64,000 nt of DNA from an uncultured Oxalobacteraceae bacterium (lineage in GTDB: Bacteria > Pseudomonadota > Gammaproteobacteria > Burkholderiales > Burkholderiaceae): contig CAMLIL010000011.1 of assembly GCA_946480015.1 (NCBI GenBank), positions 1 to 64,000 of the forward strand. The letters run 5' to 3'. The stretch's first letter is position 1; the number at the start of each line of letters is the position of its first letter. The position numbers were made by a program, and so were the translations under genes. The notes below the pieces were generated by a model that saw only the letters and a program-made list of their open reading frames with translations, ran no database searches and was not told where the DNA came from. Positions 1 through 10,559 of this stretch are shown one piece after another.

Positions 1-492
1 AACGAGCGCCACTACGGCGCCCTGCAGGGCCTGGACAAGGGCGAGACCGCCGCCAGGTACGGCGACGCCCAGGTGCTGGTATGGCGCCGCAGCTACGACA
101 CCCCGCCGCCGGCCCTGGAAGCGGGCGACGCGCGCACCTCCTTCAACGATCCGCGTTACGCCAACGTGCCGAAGGAACAGATTCCGCTGACCGAATGCCT
201 GAAAGACACCGTGGCGCGCGTCATGCCGGCCTGGGACGAGGAAATCGCCCCGGCCATTCGCGCGGGCAAGAAAATCCTGATCTCGGCCCATGGCAACAGC
301 CTGCGCGCCGTCATCAAGATGCTCGACAACATCAGCGACGAGGACATCGTCGGCCTGAACATTCCCAATGGCCAGCCGCTGGTGTACGAGCTCGACGCCG
401 ACCTCAAGCCGATCCGCCACTACTATCTGGGCGACCAGGAAGCCATCGCCGCCGCCGTCGCGGCCGTGGCCAATCAAGGGAAGGCCAAGTAA
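1..492 (+). CDS. gpmA: Phosphoglycerate mutase, C-terminal part
   Basis: This is the 3' part of a 2,3-bisphosphoglycerate-dependent phosphoglycerate mutase, the glycolytic enzyme interconverting 3- and 2-phosphoglycerate. The frame is open from base 1 and begins [13 protein letters not shown], the conserved segment that follows the N-terminal RHG histidine, so the true start lies outside the window. The second catalytic histidine is visible in [13 protein letters not shown]. The tail after YYLGDQEAI is a normal cytosolic ending. The stop is 3 bases before the next open frame. Family assignment is secure; only the N-terminus is missing. Confidence 0.95.
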   Translation, partial: NERHYGALQGLDKGETAARYGDAQVLVWRRSYDTPPPALEAGDARTSFNDPRYANVPKEQIPLTECLKDTVARVMPAWDEEIAPAIRAGKKILISAHGNSLRAVIKMLDNISDEDIVGLNIPNGQPLVYELDADLKPIRHYYLGDQEAIAAAVAAVANQGKAK

Positions 493-495
493 GTT

Positions 496-1935
496 TTGCT
501 GAGTAATGTGAAGCAGTTAGCGCGCCGCGCGGTGCTGTGCACCGTGCTGGCCGCCATGGCGAGCGGCGCGCCGGCCGCGCCGCGCCAGACCGAGCGCAGC
601 AAGCAGAAAGCTGCCGCCGAGGTGACGCGCGCCGGTATCCAGCAAAAGCTGGCGGCCTTGAAGCGCGACATCAACCGCACCGAAAACCAGAAGGACGACG
701 CGGCCGACACGCTGGCCGAATCGGAAGAGGCGATTTCCAACGCCAACCGCGCCCTGCGCGACCTGGGCGAAGAACAGAAAGAGACCAACGTCAAGCTGGC
801 CGAACTGGGCACCGCCCAGGAGCGCCTGGCCAAGACCATCGACAAGCAGAAACAGCAGCTGACCAAGCTGCTGCGCCAGCACTATGTGGCCGGCAACGAA
901 GACCGCCTCAAGCTGCTTCTGTCCGGCGACAATCCCAACCGCATCAACCGCGACCTGCAAATGATGGCCTATGTGTCGCAGGCCCAGGCGCGCCTGTTGA
1001 ACGCGCTGCGCGCCAACCTGGCCCAGGTCGAAGCCAACCAGGAAGCGGCCCAGAATGCCAAGGACGAGCTGGAAGAAATTGCCGCCGAACAGCGCGACCA
1101 GAAAGCCGTGCTGGAGAAGGAAAAGGCGCGCCGCGCCGCCTTGCTCGGCACCCTGTCGGCGCGCCTGGCCGCGCAGCGCAAGCAGGCCGGCACCCTGGAG
1201 CGCGACGAACAGCGCCTGACCGGGCTGGTGGACCAGCTGTCGCGCCTGATCAAGCAGCAGGCTGAAGCGGCGGCGGCCGAGAAACGCCGGCTCGAAGCGC
1301 GCGCCGCCGCCAAAGCCAAGGCCGCAGCCGAAGCGCGCGCGCTGGCCCAGGCCAGGGCGGCGCGCGACAAAGCCGAGCGCGAACGGCTGGCGCGCGAAGC
1401 GGCCAGGCCGGGCGCCAGGCCGCTGCCGCCCAAGCCGGTTCGCGAGGAGCCGAAGGTGGCCGAGAACCCGGCCCCTGCCGAGAACGACCCGGACGCCGCC
1501 AAACCGGGCGACGTGGCGCTGGCGCCGGCCCCGCTGGACGGCGCCTTTGCCAGCCTGCGCGGCAAGCTGCGCGCCCCGGTGAGCGGCAAGGTGCTGGCCA
1601 GGTTCGGCGCCAAGCGCGGCGGCGGGCCGAGCTGGAAGGGCATGTTCATCAAGGCCGACGAAGGCAGCGACGTGCGCGCCGTGGCCGCCGGCCGGGTGGT
1701 GTTTTCCAGCTGGATGCGCGGGTTCGGCAACCTCATCATCATCGACCACGGCAGCGAGTACCTGTCCATCTACGGCAACAACCAGTCGCTGCTCAAGCGC
1801 GTGGGCGATGCCGTCAAGGGCGGCGAGGCCATCGCCAGCGCCGGCAACACCGGCGGCAACGAGGAATCGGGGCTATACTTCGAGCTCAGGCACCGCGGCG
1901 CGGCCTTCGACCCGGCCGGCTGGGTCAGTTTCTAA
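496..1935 (+). CDS. EnvC-like murein hydrolase activator (M23 fold)
   Basis: Probable periplasmic activator of N-acetylmuramyl-L-alanine amidases in cell separation (EnvC family). An N-terminal signal segment (about residues 1-28, ending GAPAAP) is followed by a long charged coiled coil (about 35-250), an Ala/Arg/Lys-rich linker, and a C-terminal LytM/M23 domain (about 350-479). The zinc ligands of active M23 enzymes are absent: the usual HxxxD site reads WKGMFI and the HxH site reads GLYFEL. This is the degenerate pattern of activators rather than peptidases. The start is a TTG directly after gpmA; an in-frame GTG at 508 is an alternative. Neighbouring ctp also acts on the envelope. Confidence 0.85.
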   Translation: MLSNVKQLARRAVLCTVLAAMASGAPAAPRQTERSKQKAAAEVTRAGIQQKLAALKRDINRTENQKDDAADTLAESEEAISNANRALRDLGEEQKETNVKLAELGTAQERLAKTIDKQKQQLTKLLRQHYVAGNEDRLKLLLSGDNPNRINRDLQMMAYVSQAQARLLNALRANLAQVEANQEAAQNAKDELEEIAAEQRDQKAVLEKEKARRAALLGTLSARLAAQRKQAGTLERDEQRLTGLVDQLSRLIKQQAEAAAAEKRRLEARAAAKAKAAAEARALAQARAARDKAERERLAREAARPGARPLPPKPVREEPKVAENPAPAENDPDAAKPGDVALAPAPLDGAFASLRGKLRAPVSGKVLARFGAKRGGGPSWKGMFIKADEGSDVRAVAAGRVVFSSWMRGFGNLIIIDHGSEYLSIYGNNQSLLKRVGDAVKGGEAIASAGNTGGNEESGLYFELRHRGAAFDPAGWVSF

Positions 1936-1946
1936 CGGATGGTGGT

Positions 1947-3419
<1,473 letters not shown>

Positions 3420-3425
3420 GCCGGC

Positions 3426-4181
3426 ATGAACGACCAGCAACTGCTGCGCTATTCGCGCCACATCCTGCTCGATGAGATCGGCATCGAGGGCCAGCAGAAA
3501 GTGCTGGACGCCACCGCCCTGGTGATCGGCGCCGGCGGCCTGGGTTCGCCGGCCGCGCTGTACCTGGCCTCGGCCGGCATCGGCAAGCTGATTCTGGTGG
3601 ACGACGACGATGTCGACCTGACCAATCTGCAGCGCCAGATCATGCACACCACGGCGCGCGTGGGCCAGCCCAAGGTCGAGTCGGGCAGGGCCGCGCTGCA
3701 AGCCATCAATCCGGAATGCGACGTGATCGCGCTGAAGGAACGCGTCAGTGGCGGGCGCCTGGCCGAACTGGTGGCGCAGTCCGACGTGGTGCTCGACTGC
3801 TGCGACAACTTCGCCACCCGCCACGCCGTCAACCGCGCCTGTTTCGCCCGCGGGGTGCCGCTGGTGTCGGGCGCGGTGATCCGCTTCGACGGCCAGATCA
3901 GCGTGTTCGATCCGCGCAGCGCAGCGTCGCCCTGCTACGCCTGCCTGTTCCCCGAAGACCAGCGCTTCGAAGACGCGGCCTGCTCGACCATGGGCGTGTT
4001 CGCTCCGCTGGTCGGGGTGGTCGGCGCCATGCAGGCCGCCGAAGCGCTCAAGCTGGTCACCGGCAGCGGCCGCTCGCTGGCCGGCCGCCTGCTGCTGCTG
4101 GACGGCCGCTCCATGGAGTGGACCAGCATCGGCCTGGCGCGCAGCCCGGACTGCCCAGCCTGCCACCCTCGGCTTAGTTAA
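3426..4181 (+). CDS. moeB: Molybdopterin-synthase adenylyltransferase MoeB/ThiF-like
   Basis: E1-like enzyme that adenylates the C-terminal glycine of a ubiquitin-like sulfur carrier (MoaD or ThiS). The nucleotide-binding GAGGLGSP is at about residues 35-42. Two CxxC pairs for structural zinc are present (C170/C173 and C243/C246), and a conserved cysteine sits in EDAACSTMG. The 251-residue length is typical of MoeB. The start follows ctpA by 6 bases. The 3' end overlaps the convergent GH30 gene by 8 bases. MoeB and ThiF cannot be told apart with certainty from sequence alone. Confidence 0.92.
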   Translation: MNDQQLLRYSRHILLDEIGIEGQQKVLDATALVIGAGGLGSPAALYLASAGIGKLILVDDDDVDLTNLQRQIMHTTARVGQPKVESGRAALQAINPECDVIALKERVSGGRLAELVAQSDVVLDCCDNFATRHAVNRACFARGVPLVSGAVIRFDGQISVFDPRSAASPCYACLFPEDQRFEDAACSTMGVFAPLVGVVGAMQAAEALKLVTGSGRSLAGRLLLLDGRSMEWTSIGLARSPDCPACHPRLS

Positions 4182-5955
4182 CCACGTCGATACGGTCCGC
4201 CTGCACGATCACGCTGGTGGCGTTGTAATTCTTCAGCCCGGTCACGCGCACCTTGACCGTGTGGGTGCCGTAGGCCAGCGTCGGCGTCGCATAGGTCAGC
4301 TGGTTGTCGCTGCGGGTAGCGGCATACAGGTCCACATCCGTTTCCGCCCCGCCATCGACCGAGAACGCCGCGATGCCCTGATTGGCCGCCAGCGAACCGT
4401 ACACGCGCGCCTGGGTGCCGGTGAAGCTCAGGCTATAGCTGCTGCCCACCTGCGAACTCCAGCTGTTCTGCCCGCTGTAAGCGCCAGGCTGGTTGCCGGT
4501 GCACCAGCTGCTGCCGCAATTGCTGGCCGAATAGCTGAAGCTGCTGTCGTTGAAGGACGTGGCCGCCGGCGTGTAAGCGGCGTTGGCGATCACCCAGGTG
4601 GTCACCGAACCGGCCGGCAAGCTCGCGGTGAAACTGTTACTCGCCAGCGCCACCGTGCCGACATTGGCCAGGTTTTGCGACGAGCTGGTGCGGTAACCCT
4701 GCGCGCTCGCGCCCAGGCTGGTGAAATTGCTCAGCTTATACGTCACCGGCACGCTGGCCGTACCCCAGTTGGTGGTCACGATCGTCAGCGTCTTGCTGCG
4801 TCCGTCATAGGCGGCCAGCGAATTGCCATCGTTGATGTCGACGAACACCGAGCCGGGCTTGATATAGCGGGTGTAGTTGGCGTAGATGTAGTAATTCTTG
4901 TTGATCGTGTAAGTGTGATTGGTGTAGTCGATCGTCATCAGGGTCGGCCAGTCCGGCTGCCAGATCGCCCACGCCGCCGGCTTGAGGTTGCGGATATCGT
5001 TGGTGATCTGCTGCGACAGCGCCTTGCCGCTGGTTTCGGCGCTGCCCCATTCCGACATCACCAGCCGCTTGCCGGCCGCCCTGGCCGCCGCGGCCAGCTG
5101 GGTGCGCTGGCTGCCCGCGTAGGTGTGCGTGTTCACTTCCGTCATGGCCGCCTTGGTCGCCGCCGAGTAGCCGTTGAAGATGCTGACGGTGTGGTCGATA
5201 TCGTAGCCGTCCATGGCCGCGATGGTGGTCTTCGGGCTGTAGCTCGGCAGCAGGGTGGCCAGGTTCTGGATGATGGTGGCCTGCTGGGCCGGGGTCATGG
5301 CCGCGCCTTCCTGCTTGGTGCTGCCGAACTTCCACCACGAGGTATCCGGTTCGTTGAACGGGTCGACGTGGCGGAAAGTCAGCCCGTAGCTGCTGGCGAA
5401 ATGGCCCACCACGGTGGCCAGGTAGCTGGGGAAGGTGTTCGGACCGCTGCCGGTGTAGGCATCCGACATATTGCTGGAGGTGGCATCGACGCTGCCGGTG
5501 GAGCTGCCGCTGACCGTCATCCACCATGGCGGCGAGTTCGAATGCGCTTCCAGGAACACCGCGCCCTTGGCGTAGGCGCGCTGGGCCACCCAGCGCTGCT
5601 CGGCGTCGGCATTCCAGTTGAAGGCGCCGTTCTGCTGCAGCTGGTAGCCGGGCACCGCGTGCGGATACTGGATAGTGTTGTAGCAGGGGCAGTCGCCGCC
5701 GCCGATGTTGTAGCGCGCATAGGTCAGGCCCAGGCCGGCCGGCGCCGGCGCGAACAGTGCATCGACCAGCGCCGAGCGGGTCGGATCGGCCCAGCTGCCC
5801 ACGCCGTTGGCCCACCATGACAGGGTGGTGCCGAAACCCTCGAAGCTCTGGTACTGGGTTTTGGCATTGACGGTGGCCGTGTACTGCGCCAGGGCCGGCG
5901 TGGCCAGACTACCGAGACCGGCAAGCAGCGCGGCCATTTTCAGAACTTTTTTCAC
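4174..5955 (-). CDS. Secreted GH30-family glycoside hydrolase
   Basis: Predicted secreted glycosidase of family GH30, resembling endo-beta-1,6-galactanases (substrate inferred). After a signal peptide ending TPALA comes a (beta/alpha)8 domain with FEGFGTTLSWWA near the N-terminus. The probable acid/base glutamate is in DPFNEPD (about E206 counted from the upstream ATG) and the nucleophile in MSEWGSA (about E306). A beta-sandwich follows, then a C-terminal carbohydrate-binding-like module containing a CGSSWC cysteine pair. I chose GTG at 5955 because GGAGG lies 5 bases upstream of it; the ATG at 5967 overlaps that ribosome site and has none of its own. A monocistronic accessory gene. Confidence 0.85.
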   Translation of the reverse strand: MKKVLKMAALLAGLGSLATPALAQYTATVNAKTQYQSFEGFGTTLSWWANGVGSWADPTRSALVDALFAPAPAGLGLTYARYNIGGGDCPCYNTIQYPHAVPGYQLQQNGAFNWNADAEQRWVAQRAYAKGAVFLEAHSNSPPWWMTVSGSSTGSVDATSSNMSDAYTGSGPNTFPSYLATVVGHFASSYGLTFRHVDPFNEPDTSWWKFGSTKQEGAAMTPAQQATIIQNLATLLPSYSPKTTIAAMDGYDIDHTVSIFNGYSAATKAAMTEVNTHTYAGSQRTQLAAAARAAGKRLVMSEWGSAETSGKALSQQITNDIRNLKPAAWAIWQPDWPTLMTIDYTNHTYTINKNYYIYANYTRYIKPGSVFVDINDGNSLAAYDGRSKTLTIVTTNWGTASVPVTYKLSNFTSLGASAQGYRTSSSQNLANVGTVALASNSFTASLPAGSVTTWVIANAAYTPAATSFNDSSFSYSASNCGSSWCTGNQPGAYSGQNSWSSQVGSSYSLSFTGTQARVYGSLAANQGIAAFSVDGGAETDVDLYAATRSDNQLTYATPTLAYGTHTVKVRVTGLKNYNATSVIVQADRIDVVN

Positions 5956-6044
5956 AAACGCCTCCATTATTGTTGAATATGTCGTGGATGTAGCTCAATG
6001 AAATGCGCACCGTCTTGCTCCCTGAATGCGGGCGCCGATGGATG

Positions 6045-6058
6045 TGGTAACGTAACCA
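6045..6058. promoter_or_regulatory. LacI-type operator-like site 1
   Basis: The 14-mer TGGTAACGTAACCA is an imperfect palindrome with a central CG, the architecture of LacI/GalR-family operators. It lies about 90 bases upstream of the GH30 start. A second, similar site lies 64 bases away centre to centre, close to six helical turns. The regulator is not in the window. Confidence 0.5.
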
Positions 6059-6108
6059 TATCCGCGCGCACGCGGCCCGCTTGAGAAATCATCGGGGAAA
6101 AGGGTGCA

Positions 6109-6122
6109 TGGTGACGTTACCA
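6109..6122. promoter_or_regulatory. LacI-type operator-like site 2
   Basis: TGGTGACGTTACCA is palindromic except for one base pair and closely matches site 1. The pair could support looping by a LacI-family repressor controlling the GH30 gene, or less likely the T2SS operon on the other side. Confidence 0.5.
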
Positions 6123-6362
6123 CTGCCGGCACGTGCATACAACGGCGCGCCCGAAACGCGCATCAGGATGATTAATCGGACTGAACTAAGCAGCGCCGCC
6201 GGTCTCTAACCGGACGGCCATTGGCACACGGTTATCGTGGCCCTTCACGCGGCGCTGGCATACAATGAGCCGCCGCGACCTTGGTTTGCGGACCCCGTTT
6301 GGCCTTATACTCTGGTTTCAATCCAGACACATTTTTATCTTACCGAGACGACCCTTCAATAT

Positions 6363-6815
6363 ATGCATAACGTTTCCCTCCGCCCGATCCGCCAGCGCCA
6401 CGCGCGCGGCTTTACCCTCGTGGAAATCATGGTCGTGGTGGTCATCATCGGCATTCTTGGCGCGCTGGTCGTGCCCAAGCTGCTCAGCCGCACCGGCGAA
6501 TCGCGCATCACTGCCGCCAAGGTCGACATCTCGACCCTGATGCAGGCGCTCAAGCTGTACAAGCTGGACAACCAGCGCTACCCCACCACCGAGCAGGGCT
6601 TGCAGGCGCTGATCAGCAAGCCCAGCGCCGGTCCGGCCGCCAACGGCTGGAAGGCTGGCGGCTATGTCGAAAAGCTGCCCAAGGATCCGTGGGGCAACCA
6701 GTACCAATACCTCTCGCCCGGCATCCACGGCGAAGTCGACCTGTTCACCTTCGGCGCCGATGGCCAGCCGGGCGGCACAGGTGACGACGCCGACATCGGA
6801 TCCTGGGAAAATTAA
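6363..6815 (+). CDS. gspG: Type II secretion major pseudopilin GspG
   Basis: Major pseudopilin of the type II secretion system, forming the periplasmic piston that pushes folded exoproteins through the GspD secretin. The prepilin peptidase site is RGFTLVEIMVVVVIIG, with glycine before the cleaved Phe and Glu at +5. The C-terminal pseudopilin domain contains the calcium-loop region (DLFTFGADGQPGGTGDDADI). I start at ATG 6363, giving the usual short basic leader; the open frame extends upstream to 6237, but that would make an atypically long leader. First gene of the operon. No prepilin peptidase gene is nearby, so processing must come from a PilD elsewhere. Confidence 0.93.
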   Translation: MHNVSLRPIRQRHARGFTLVEIMVVVVIIGILGALVVPKLLSRTGESRITAAKVDISTLMQALKLYKLDNQRYPTTEQGLQALISKPSAGPAANGWKAGGYVEKLPKDPWGNQYQYLSPGIHGEVDLFTFGADGQPGGTGDDADIGSWEN

Positions 6816-6824
6816 GGAGCGGCC

Positions 6825-7304
6825 TTGTCCACCTTGGCACCAGTGCGCGCCGCGCGCGGCTTCACGCTGGTCGAGGTGATGGTCGTGATGGTGATCATCG
6901 GGATCGTGCTCGGCATGGTCACGCTCAACGCCATTCCCAGTCCGCGCCAGAACCTGCAGGGCGAAGCCCAGCGCCTGGCGCTGCTGCTGCAGCTGGCGCG
7001 CGACGAAGCCATCGTGCGCAACCGCCTCGTCACCTTCGAAGCCAACAGCGAGCGTTACCGCTTCCTGGTGCGCAACGAGAACCACTGGGACCCGGTCACC
7101 CAGGACGACATGCTGCGCGAGCGTCCCTTCAAGGTCAGTCCGCTGTCGCTGCTGCTCGAGCCGTCCGGGGACGGCGGCGCCGGCCCGCTGCGCGTCACCT
7201 TCGGGCGCGAACCGGTCGACAAGCCCTTTGTCCTGACCCTGGCCATCGGCGACGAGCACGTGGCCATCCGCGCCGACGGCATCGGCCACTTCACGGTTGA
7301 ATAA
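6825..7304 (+). CDS. gspH: Type II secretion minor pseudopilin GspH
   Basis: Minor pseudopilin with the type IV prepilin motif RGFTLVEVMVVMVIIGIVLG near the N-terminus, followed by a roughly 120-residue beta-rich domain. It is thought to join the pseudopilus shaft with the tip complex. The start is TTG at 6825, preceded by TAAGGAG, which includes the gspG stop; no ATG lies in a comparable position. The 159-residue length and its place between gspG and gspI support the assignment. Confidence 0.88.
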   Translation: MSTLAPVRAARGFTLVEVMVVMVIIGIVLGMVTLNAIPSPRQNLQGEAQRLALLLQLARDEAIVRNRLVTFEANSERYRFLVRNENHWDPVTQDDMLRERPFKVSPLSLLLEPSGDGGAGPLRVTFGREPVDKPFVLTLAIGDEHVAIRADGIGHFTVE

Positions 7305-7309
7305 ACAAG

Positions 7310-7693
7310 ATGAGCAGCCGCTTCCGCCGCCCGGCCAGCGCCGGCTTTACCCTGCTCGAAGTGCTGGTGGCCCTGGTCATCGTCGGCACCGCGCTGGGCG
7401 CCTCTCTGCGCGCGGTCGGCAGCCTGACCTCCAACAGCGCCGGCCTGCGCAGCGCCATGATGGCCACCTGGTCGGCCGAAAACCGGCTGGTGCAGATCCG
7501 CCTGGCGCATCAGTTCCCGGCCGTGGGCAAGCAAAGCTACGACTGTCCCCAGGGCGACCTGCAGCTGGTCTGCCAGGAAGAAGTCCTGACCAGTCCCAAT
7601 CCGCGCTTGCGCCGGGTCGAGGTGAGCGTGTACGACGCCGCCAATCCCGAGCGCCGCATCATCAAGCTGGTTCAACTGGTGCTCAACGAATGA
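7310..7693 (+). CDS. gspI: Type II secretion minor pseudopilin GspI
   Basis: Minor pseudopilin of the GspI-J-K tip complex. The N-terminus carries SAGFTLLEVLVALVIVGTALG, the prepilin cleavage and hydrophobic helix signature. The C-terminal domain contains two cysteines (YDCPQG and LVCQEE) that could form the disulfide seen in GspI proteins. The stop overlaps the gspJ start (ATGA at 7690-7693), implying translational coupling. At 127 residues it has the usual size. Confidence 0.9.
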   Translation: MSSRFRRPASAGFTLLEVLVALVIVGTALGASLRAVGSLTSNSAGLRSAMMATWSAENRLVQIRLAHQFPAVGKQSYDCPQGDLQLVCQEEVLTSPNPRLRRVEVSVYDAANPERRIIKLVQLVLNE

Positions 7694-8349
7694 GCGCGCG
7701 CCTGCAGCGGCGCCGGCGCGCCTTCACCCTGATCGAACTGCTGGTGGCCATCAGTATCCTGGCCATCGTCGCGGTGCTGGGCTGGCGCGGCCTGGACGGC
7801 ATCGTGCGCGCGCGCGTGGCGCTCACCGCGCAGCTCGAAGCCACGCGCGGCATGCAGCTGGCCTTCGCCCAGATGCAGAGCGACTGCGAACACATGGTGC
7901 GCGCCGGGACGGTGCAGAGCCGTCCCTATCTGCTGGCCGGCCCCGACCGCCTTACCCTGGTGCGCAACGTCTTCCTCGAAAACGAACCCTCGCGCCTGCA
8001 GGTGGTGGCCTACCGCATCGTCGACGGCGTGCTGACCCGGCGCGAAACCCTGGGCACGCGCGACCTGACCCAGCTCGACATTATCTGGATGGCGGTCATC
8101 AGCGACACCGACAGCAATGTCCAGGTGCCGCTGCAAAGCGGCGTGGGCGGCATGCAGGTGCAGACCTGGGAAAACAATGGCTGGCGCCTGAGCGGCCAGC
8201 AGCAACAGCAGCAGCAACAGCAGCAAAACCCGCAGAACCCGCCCAATCCGGTGGCGCTCGCGCTCGCGCCCACCGGCCTGCAAGTGTCGCTGCAGGTGCA
8301 GGGCGTGGCCGCGCCGATGAGCAAATCCTTTCTGCTGGGGGGCATGTGA
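7690..8349 (+). CDS. gspJ: Type II secretion minor pseudopilin GspJ
   Basis: Minor pseudopilin of the tip complex. The start at ATG 7690 overlaps the gspI stop and gives MSARLQRRRRAFTLIELLVAISI, a basic leader with an alanine instead of glycine before the cleaved Phe. The globular domain is normal up to NNGWRLSG. A glutamine run (about nine residues encoded by CAG/CAA, near 8200-8226) followed by an Asn/Pro stretch is inserted before the final conserved strand. The run is probably a flexible, length-variable loop. Ends overlapping gspK. Confidence 0.9.
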   Translation: MSARLQRRRRAFTLIELLVAISILAIVAVLGWRGLDGIVRARVALTAQLEATRGMQLAFAQMQSDCEHMVRAGTVQSRPYLLAGPDRLTLVRNVFLENEPSRLQVVAYRIVDGVLTRRETLGTRDLTQLDIIWMAVISDTDSNVQVPLQSGVGGMQVQTWENNGWRLSGQQQQQQQQQQNPQNPPNPVALALAPTGLQVSLQVQGVAAPMSKSFLLGGM

Positions 8350-9329
8350 TGCGGACCCGCGCGCGCCAGGGCGGGGTGGCCATCATCACCGCGCTGCTGC
8401 TGACCACCCTGTCGATCACCATCGTGGCCAGCCTGTTCTGGCAGCAGCAGGTGCAGGTGCGCTCGATGGAAAACCAGCGCCTGCACCTGCAGACCAAATG
8501 GATCCTGCGCGGCGCGCTCGACTGGGCCCGGCTGGTGCTGCGCCAGGACGGCATGGACAGCCCCGAGTACACCAGCCTGCGCTCGGTGTGGAACACGCCG
8601 CTGGCCGACACCCGCCTGGACCAGTACATCGAACGCGAACGGGTCGAAGGCGAAGTCTTCGACGCCACCCTGTCCGGCCGCGTCATCGACGCCTGCTCGC
8701 GCTACAATCTGGCCAATCTGGCCGACGGCCGGGTGGTCGACCCGACCCACCGCGAAATTTACCGGCGCCTGCTGCAGGTGCTGCAGCTGGACCCGTCCCT
8801 GGCCGACCGCACCGCCGTGGCCGTGGCCCGCACCGCGCCGGTGGCGCCGGCCGCGCTGAGCGGGGGCGCGCCGCCGCCGCCCACCGGCGGCCTGCAGCCG
8901 GTGCCCGCCGACGGCACCGAACCGATCGCGCTGACCCGCATCGAGGATCTGCTGGCCATCCCCGGCTACACGCCGCAGATGATCGAGAAGCTGCGCGACT
9001 TCGTCATCGTGCTGCCGAAGCAGACCCCGGTCAACGTCAACACCGCGTCGGCCGAGGTGCTGGCCGCGCTGCTGGGCGTGTCGCTGTCGGAAGCGAGCGC
9101 GCTGGTGACCCGGCGCGGCCAGGCCGATTTCAAGCAGACGTACCAGTTCGAGGCCCAGGTGCATGCGCCGGTGATGCCGAAGGCGGACCTGTACGCGTTG
9201 AAGAGTGAATATTTTCTGGTGAATAGCCGCATCCGCCTGGACCGCGCAGCGCTCGACGCGCAGGCGCTGGTCAACCGCCAAACCGGACCCGGCGCGGTGA
9301 CCACCACCGTCTGGGTCCGCCAATTCTAA
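8349..9329 (+). CDS. gspK: Type II secretion minor pseudopilin GspK
   Basis: Largest minor pseudopilin, capping the pseudopilus. It has the short N-terminal leader and hydrophobic helix (QGGVAIITALLLTTLSITIV), no Glu+5 as expected for GspK, and a large alpha-helical domain ending near TRIEDLLAIPGYTP and TPVNVNTASAEVLAAL, helix-hairpin-helix-like segments typical of GspK. A Pro/Gly-rich loop (GGAPPPPTGG) interrupts the domain. The start is ATG 8349, overlapping the gspJ stop; GTG 8346 is one codon upstream. Confidence 0.9.
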   Translation: MRTRARQGGVAIITALLLTTLSITIVASLFWQQQVQVRSMENQRLHLQTKWILRGALDWARLVLRQDGMDSPEYTSLRSVWNTPLADTRLDQYIERERVEGEVFDATLSGRVIDACSRYNLANLADGRVVDPTHREIYRRLLQVLQLDPSLADRTAVAVARTAPVAPAALSGGAPPPPTGGLQPVPADGTEPIALTRIEDLLAIPGYTPQMIEKLRDFVIVLPKQTPVNVNTASAEVLAALLGVSLSEASALVTRRGQADFKQTYQFEAQVHAPVMPKADLYALKSEYFLVNSRIRLDRAALDAQALVNRQTGPGAVTTTVWVRQF

Positions 9330-9347
9330 TAACGAAAGCGAGAAGGC

Positions 9348-10559
9348 TTGACTACTTTATACATCCGGCTTCCCGCCCGCGCCGACAGCGAGGGCACCCT
9401 GGCCGCCTACGCCGAGGTGGCCGACGGCGGCGCCATCAGCCAGAGCGGCGAGGGCGCGCTCAAGAGCCTGGGCGACCTGGTCGCCGCCAGCCGCCAGGTC
9501 GTGCTGCTGCTGGCCGCGGCCGACGTCACGCTGCTGCACGTGAAGATCCCGCCGCTGTCGGGCGCGCGCCTGAAAGCGGCGCTGCCCAATCTGGTGGAAG
9601 AACACGTGCTGGGCGATCCGGCCGAGTGCGTGCTGGTGGCCGCCCTGGCCGATTCGCCCGACGGCAGCCGCACCGTGGCGGTGGCCCAGCGCGGCTGGCT
9701 CGAAACCCTGGTCAAGGCGCTGCTGGCGCAGGGCGCGCGCAAGGTGATGGCGCTGCCGGCCCAGCTGTGCCTGCCGCTGCAGCCGGGCAGCGCTTCGGCC
9801 GCCATCGACGGCGCCGGCATCACGCTGCGCCAGGGCGTGGCCCAGGGCCTCGGGCTGGCGCTGGCCGGCGACGCGGCCACGGCGCTGCAAACGGTCAGCG
9901 TGCTGGCCGGCGACGTGCCGCTCACCCTGTATGTGCCGGCCGCCGCCATCGGCGAATACCGCGCGCTGGTGGCCGAAGCCGGGCCGGCCATCACGCTTGA
10001 AGAAGAACACTGGGCGCACTGGATCGCCGGTTCCAAGAGCACCAGCTTCGACCTGGTGCCGGGCCTGGGAGCGGCCGGCGCCAAGGCGCGCGACTGGCAG
10101 CGCTGGCGCTGGCCGATCCGCCTCGCCCTGGCGGCCGTGGTGGTCAATCTGATCGGCCTGAATGTCGAATGGCTGCGCCTCAAGCGCGAAGCCGACGCGA
10201 CCCGCCAGGCCATGATCCAGACCTTTAAAGCCGCGTATCCGAAAGAGACCGTGCTCGAGCCGGAAGCCCAGATGCGGAGAAACATCGCGCTGGCCAAGGC
10301 CAGCCGCGGGCAGATGAATCCGGACGAATTCACCTATCTGGCGGCGGCGCTGGGCGAAGCGGCGCGCGGCCTGCCGCGCCCGCCGGCGATCGCATCGCTG
10401 ACCTATGGCGAACGCGCCCTGACCGTCAAGCTCAAGCCCGACAGCATCGACCCGGCCATGGTGGCGCCGCTGCAGGCGGCCCTGTCGGCGCGCCGCATCG
10501 ACCTGCAGGATGCCGGCGGCGGCACCTGGAAACTGAGCAGCATCGGAGGCAAGCAATGA
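9348..10559 (+). CDS. gspL: Type II secretion assembly protein GspL
   Basis: Inner-membrane protein linking the cytoplasmic ATPase GspE to the periplasmic part through GspM. The N-terminal actin-like cytoplasmic domain (about 1-250) is followed by one transmembrane helix (about 261-280, WPIRLALAAVVVNLIGLNVEWL) and a ferredoxin-like periplasmic domain. The TTG start at 9348 sits after AGAAGG; no better in-frame start is near. The stop overlaps the gspM start (ATGA). At 403 residues it has normal length. Confidence 0.9.
   Translation: MTTLYIRLPARADSEGTLAAYAEVADGGAISQSGEGALKSLGDLVAASRQVVLLLAAADVTLLHVKIPPLSGARLKAALPNLVEEHVLGDPAECVLVAALADSPDGSRTVAVAQRGWLETLVKALLAQGARKVMALPAQLCLPLQPGSASAAIDGAGITLRQGVAQGLGLALAGDAATALQTVSVLAGDVPLTLYVPAAAIGEYRALVAEAGPAITLEEEHWAHWIAGSKSTSFDLVPGLGAAGAKARDWQRWRWPIRLALAAVVVNLIGLNVEWLRLKREADATRQAMIQTFKAAYPKETVLEPEAQMRRNIALAKASRGQMNPDEFTYLAAALGEAARGLPRPPAIASLTYGERALTVKLKPDSIDPAMVAPLQAALSARRIDLQDAGGGTWKLSSIGGKQ

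Larger units (their letters stand above)
5956..6362. other. Intergenic region between GH30 gene and gspG
   Basis: About 400 bases without a convincing gene. It separates the divergent GH30 and type II secretion genes and must hold both promoters. The two operator-like palindromes lie in its GH30-proximal half. A TATACT box at 6306-6311, with TTGGTT at 6281-6286 nineteen bases upstream, is a weak candidate for the gspG promoter. Confidence 0.5.
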
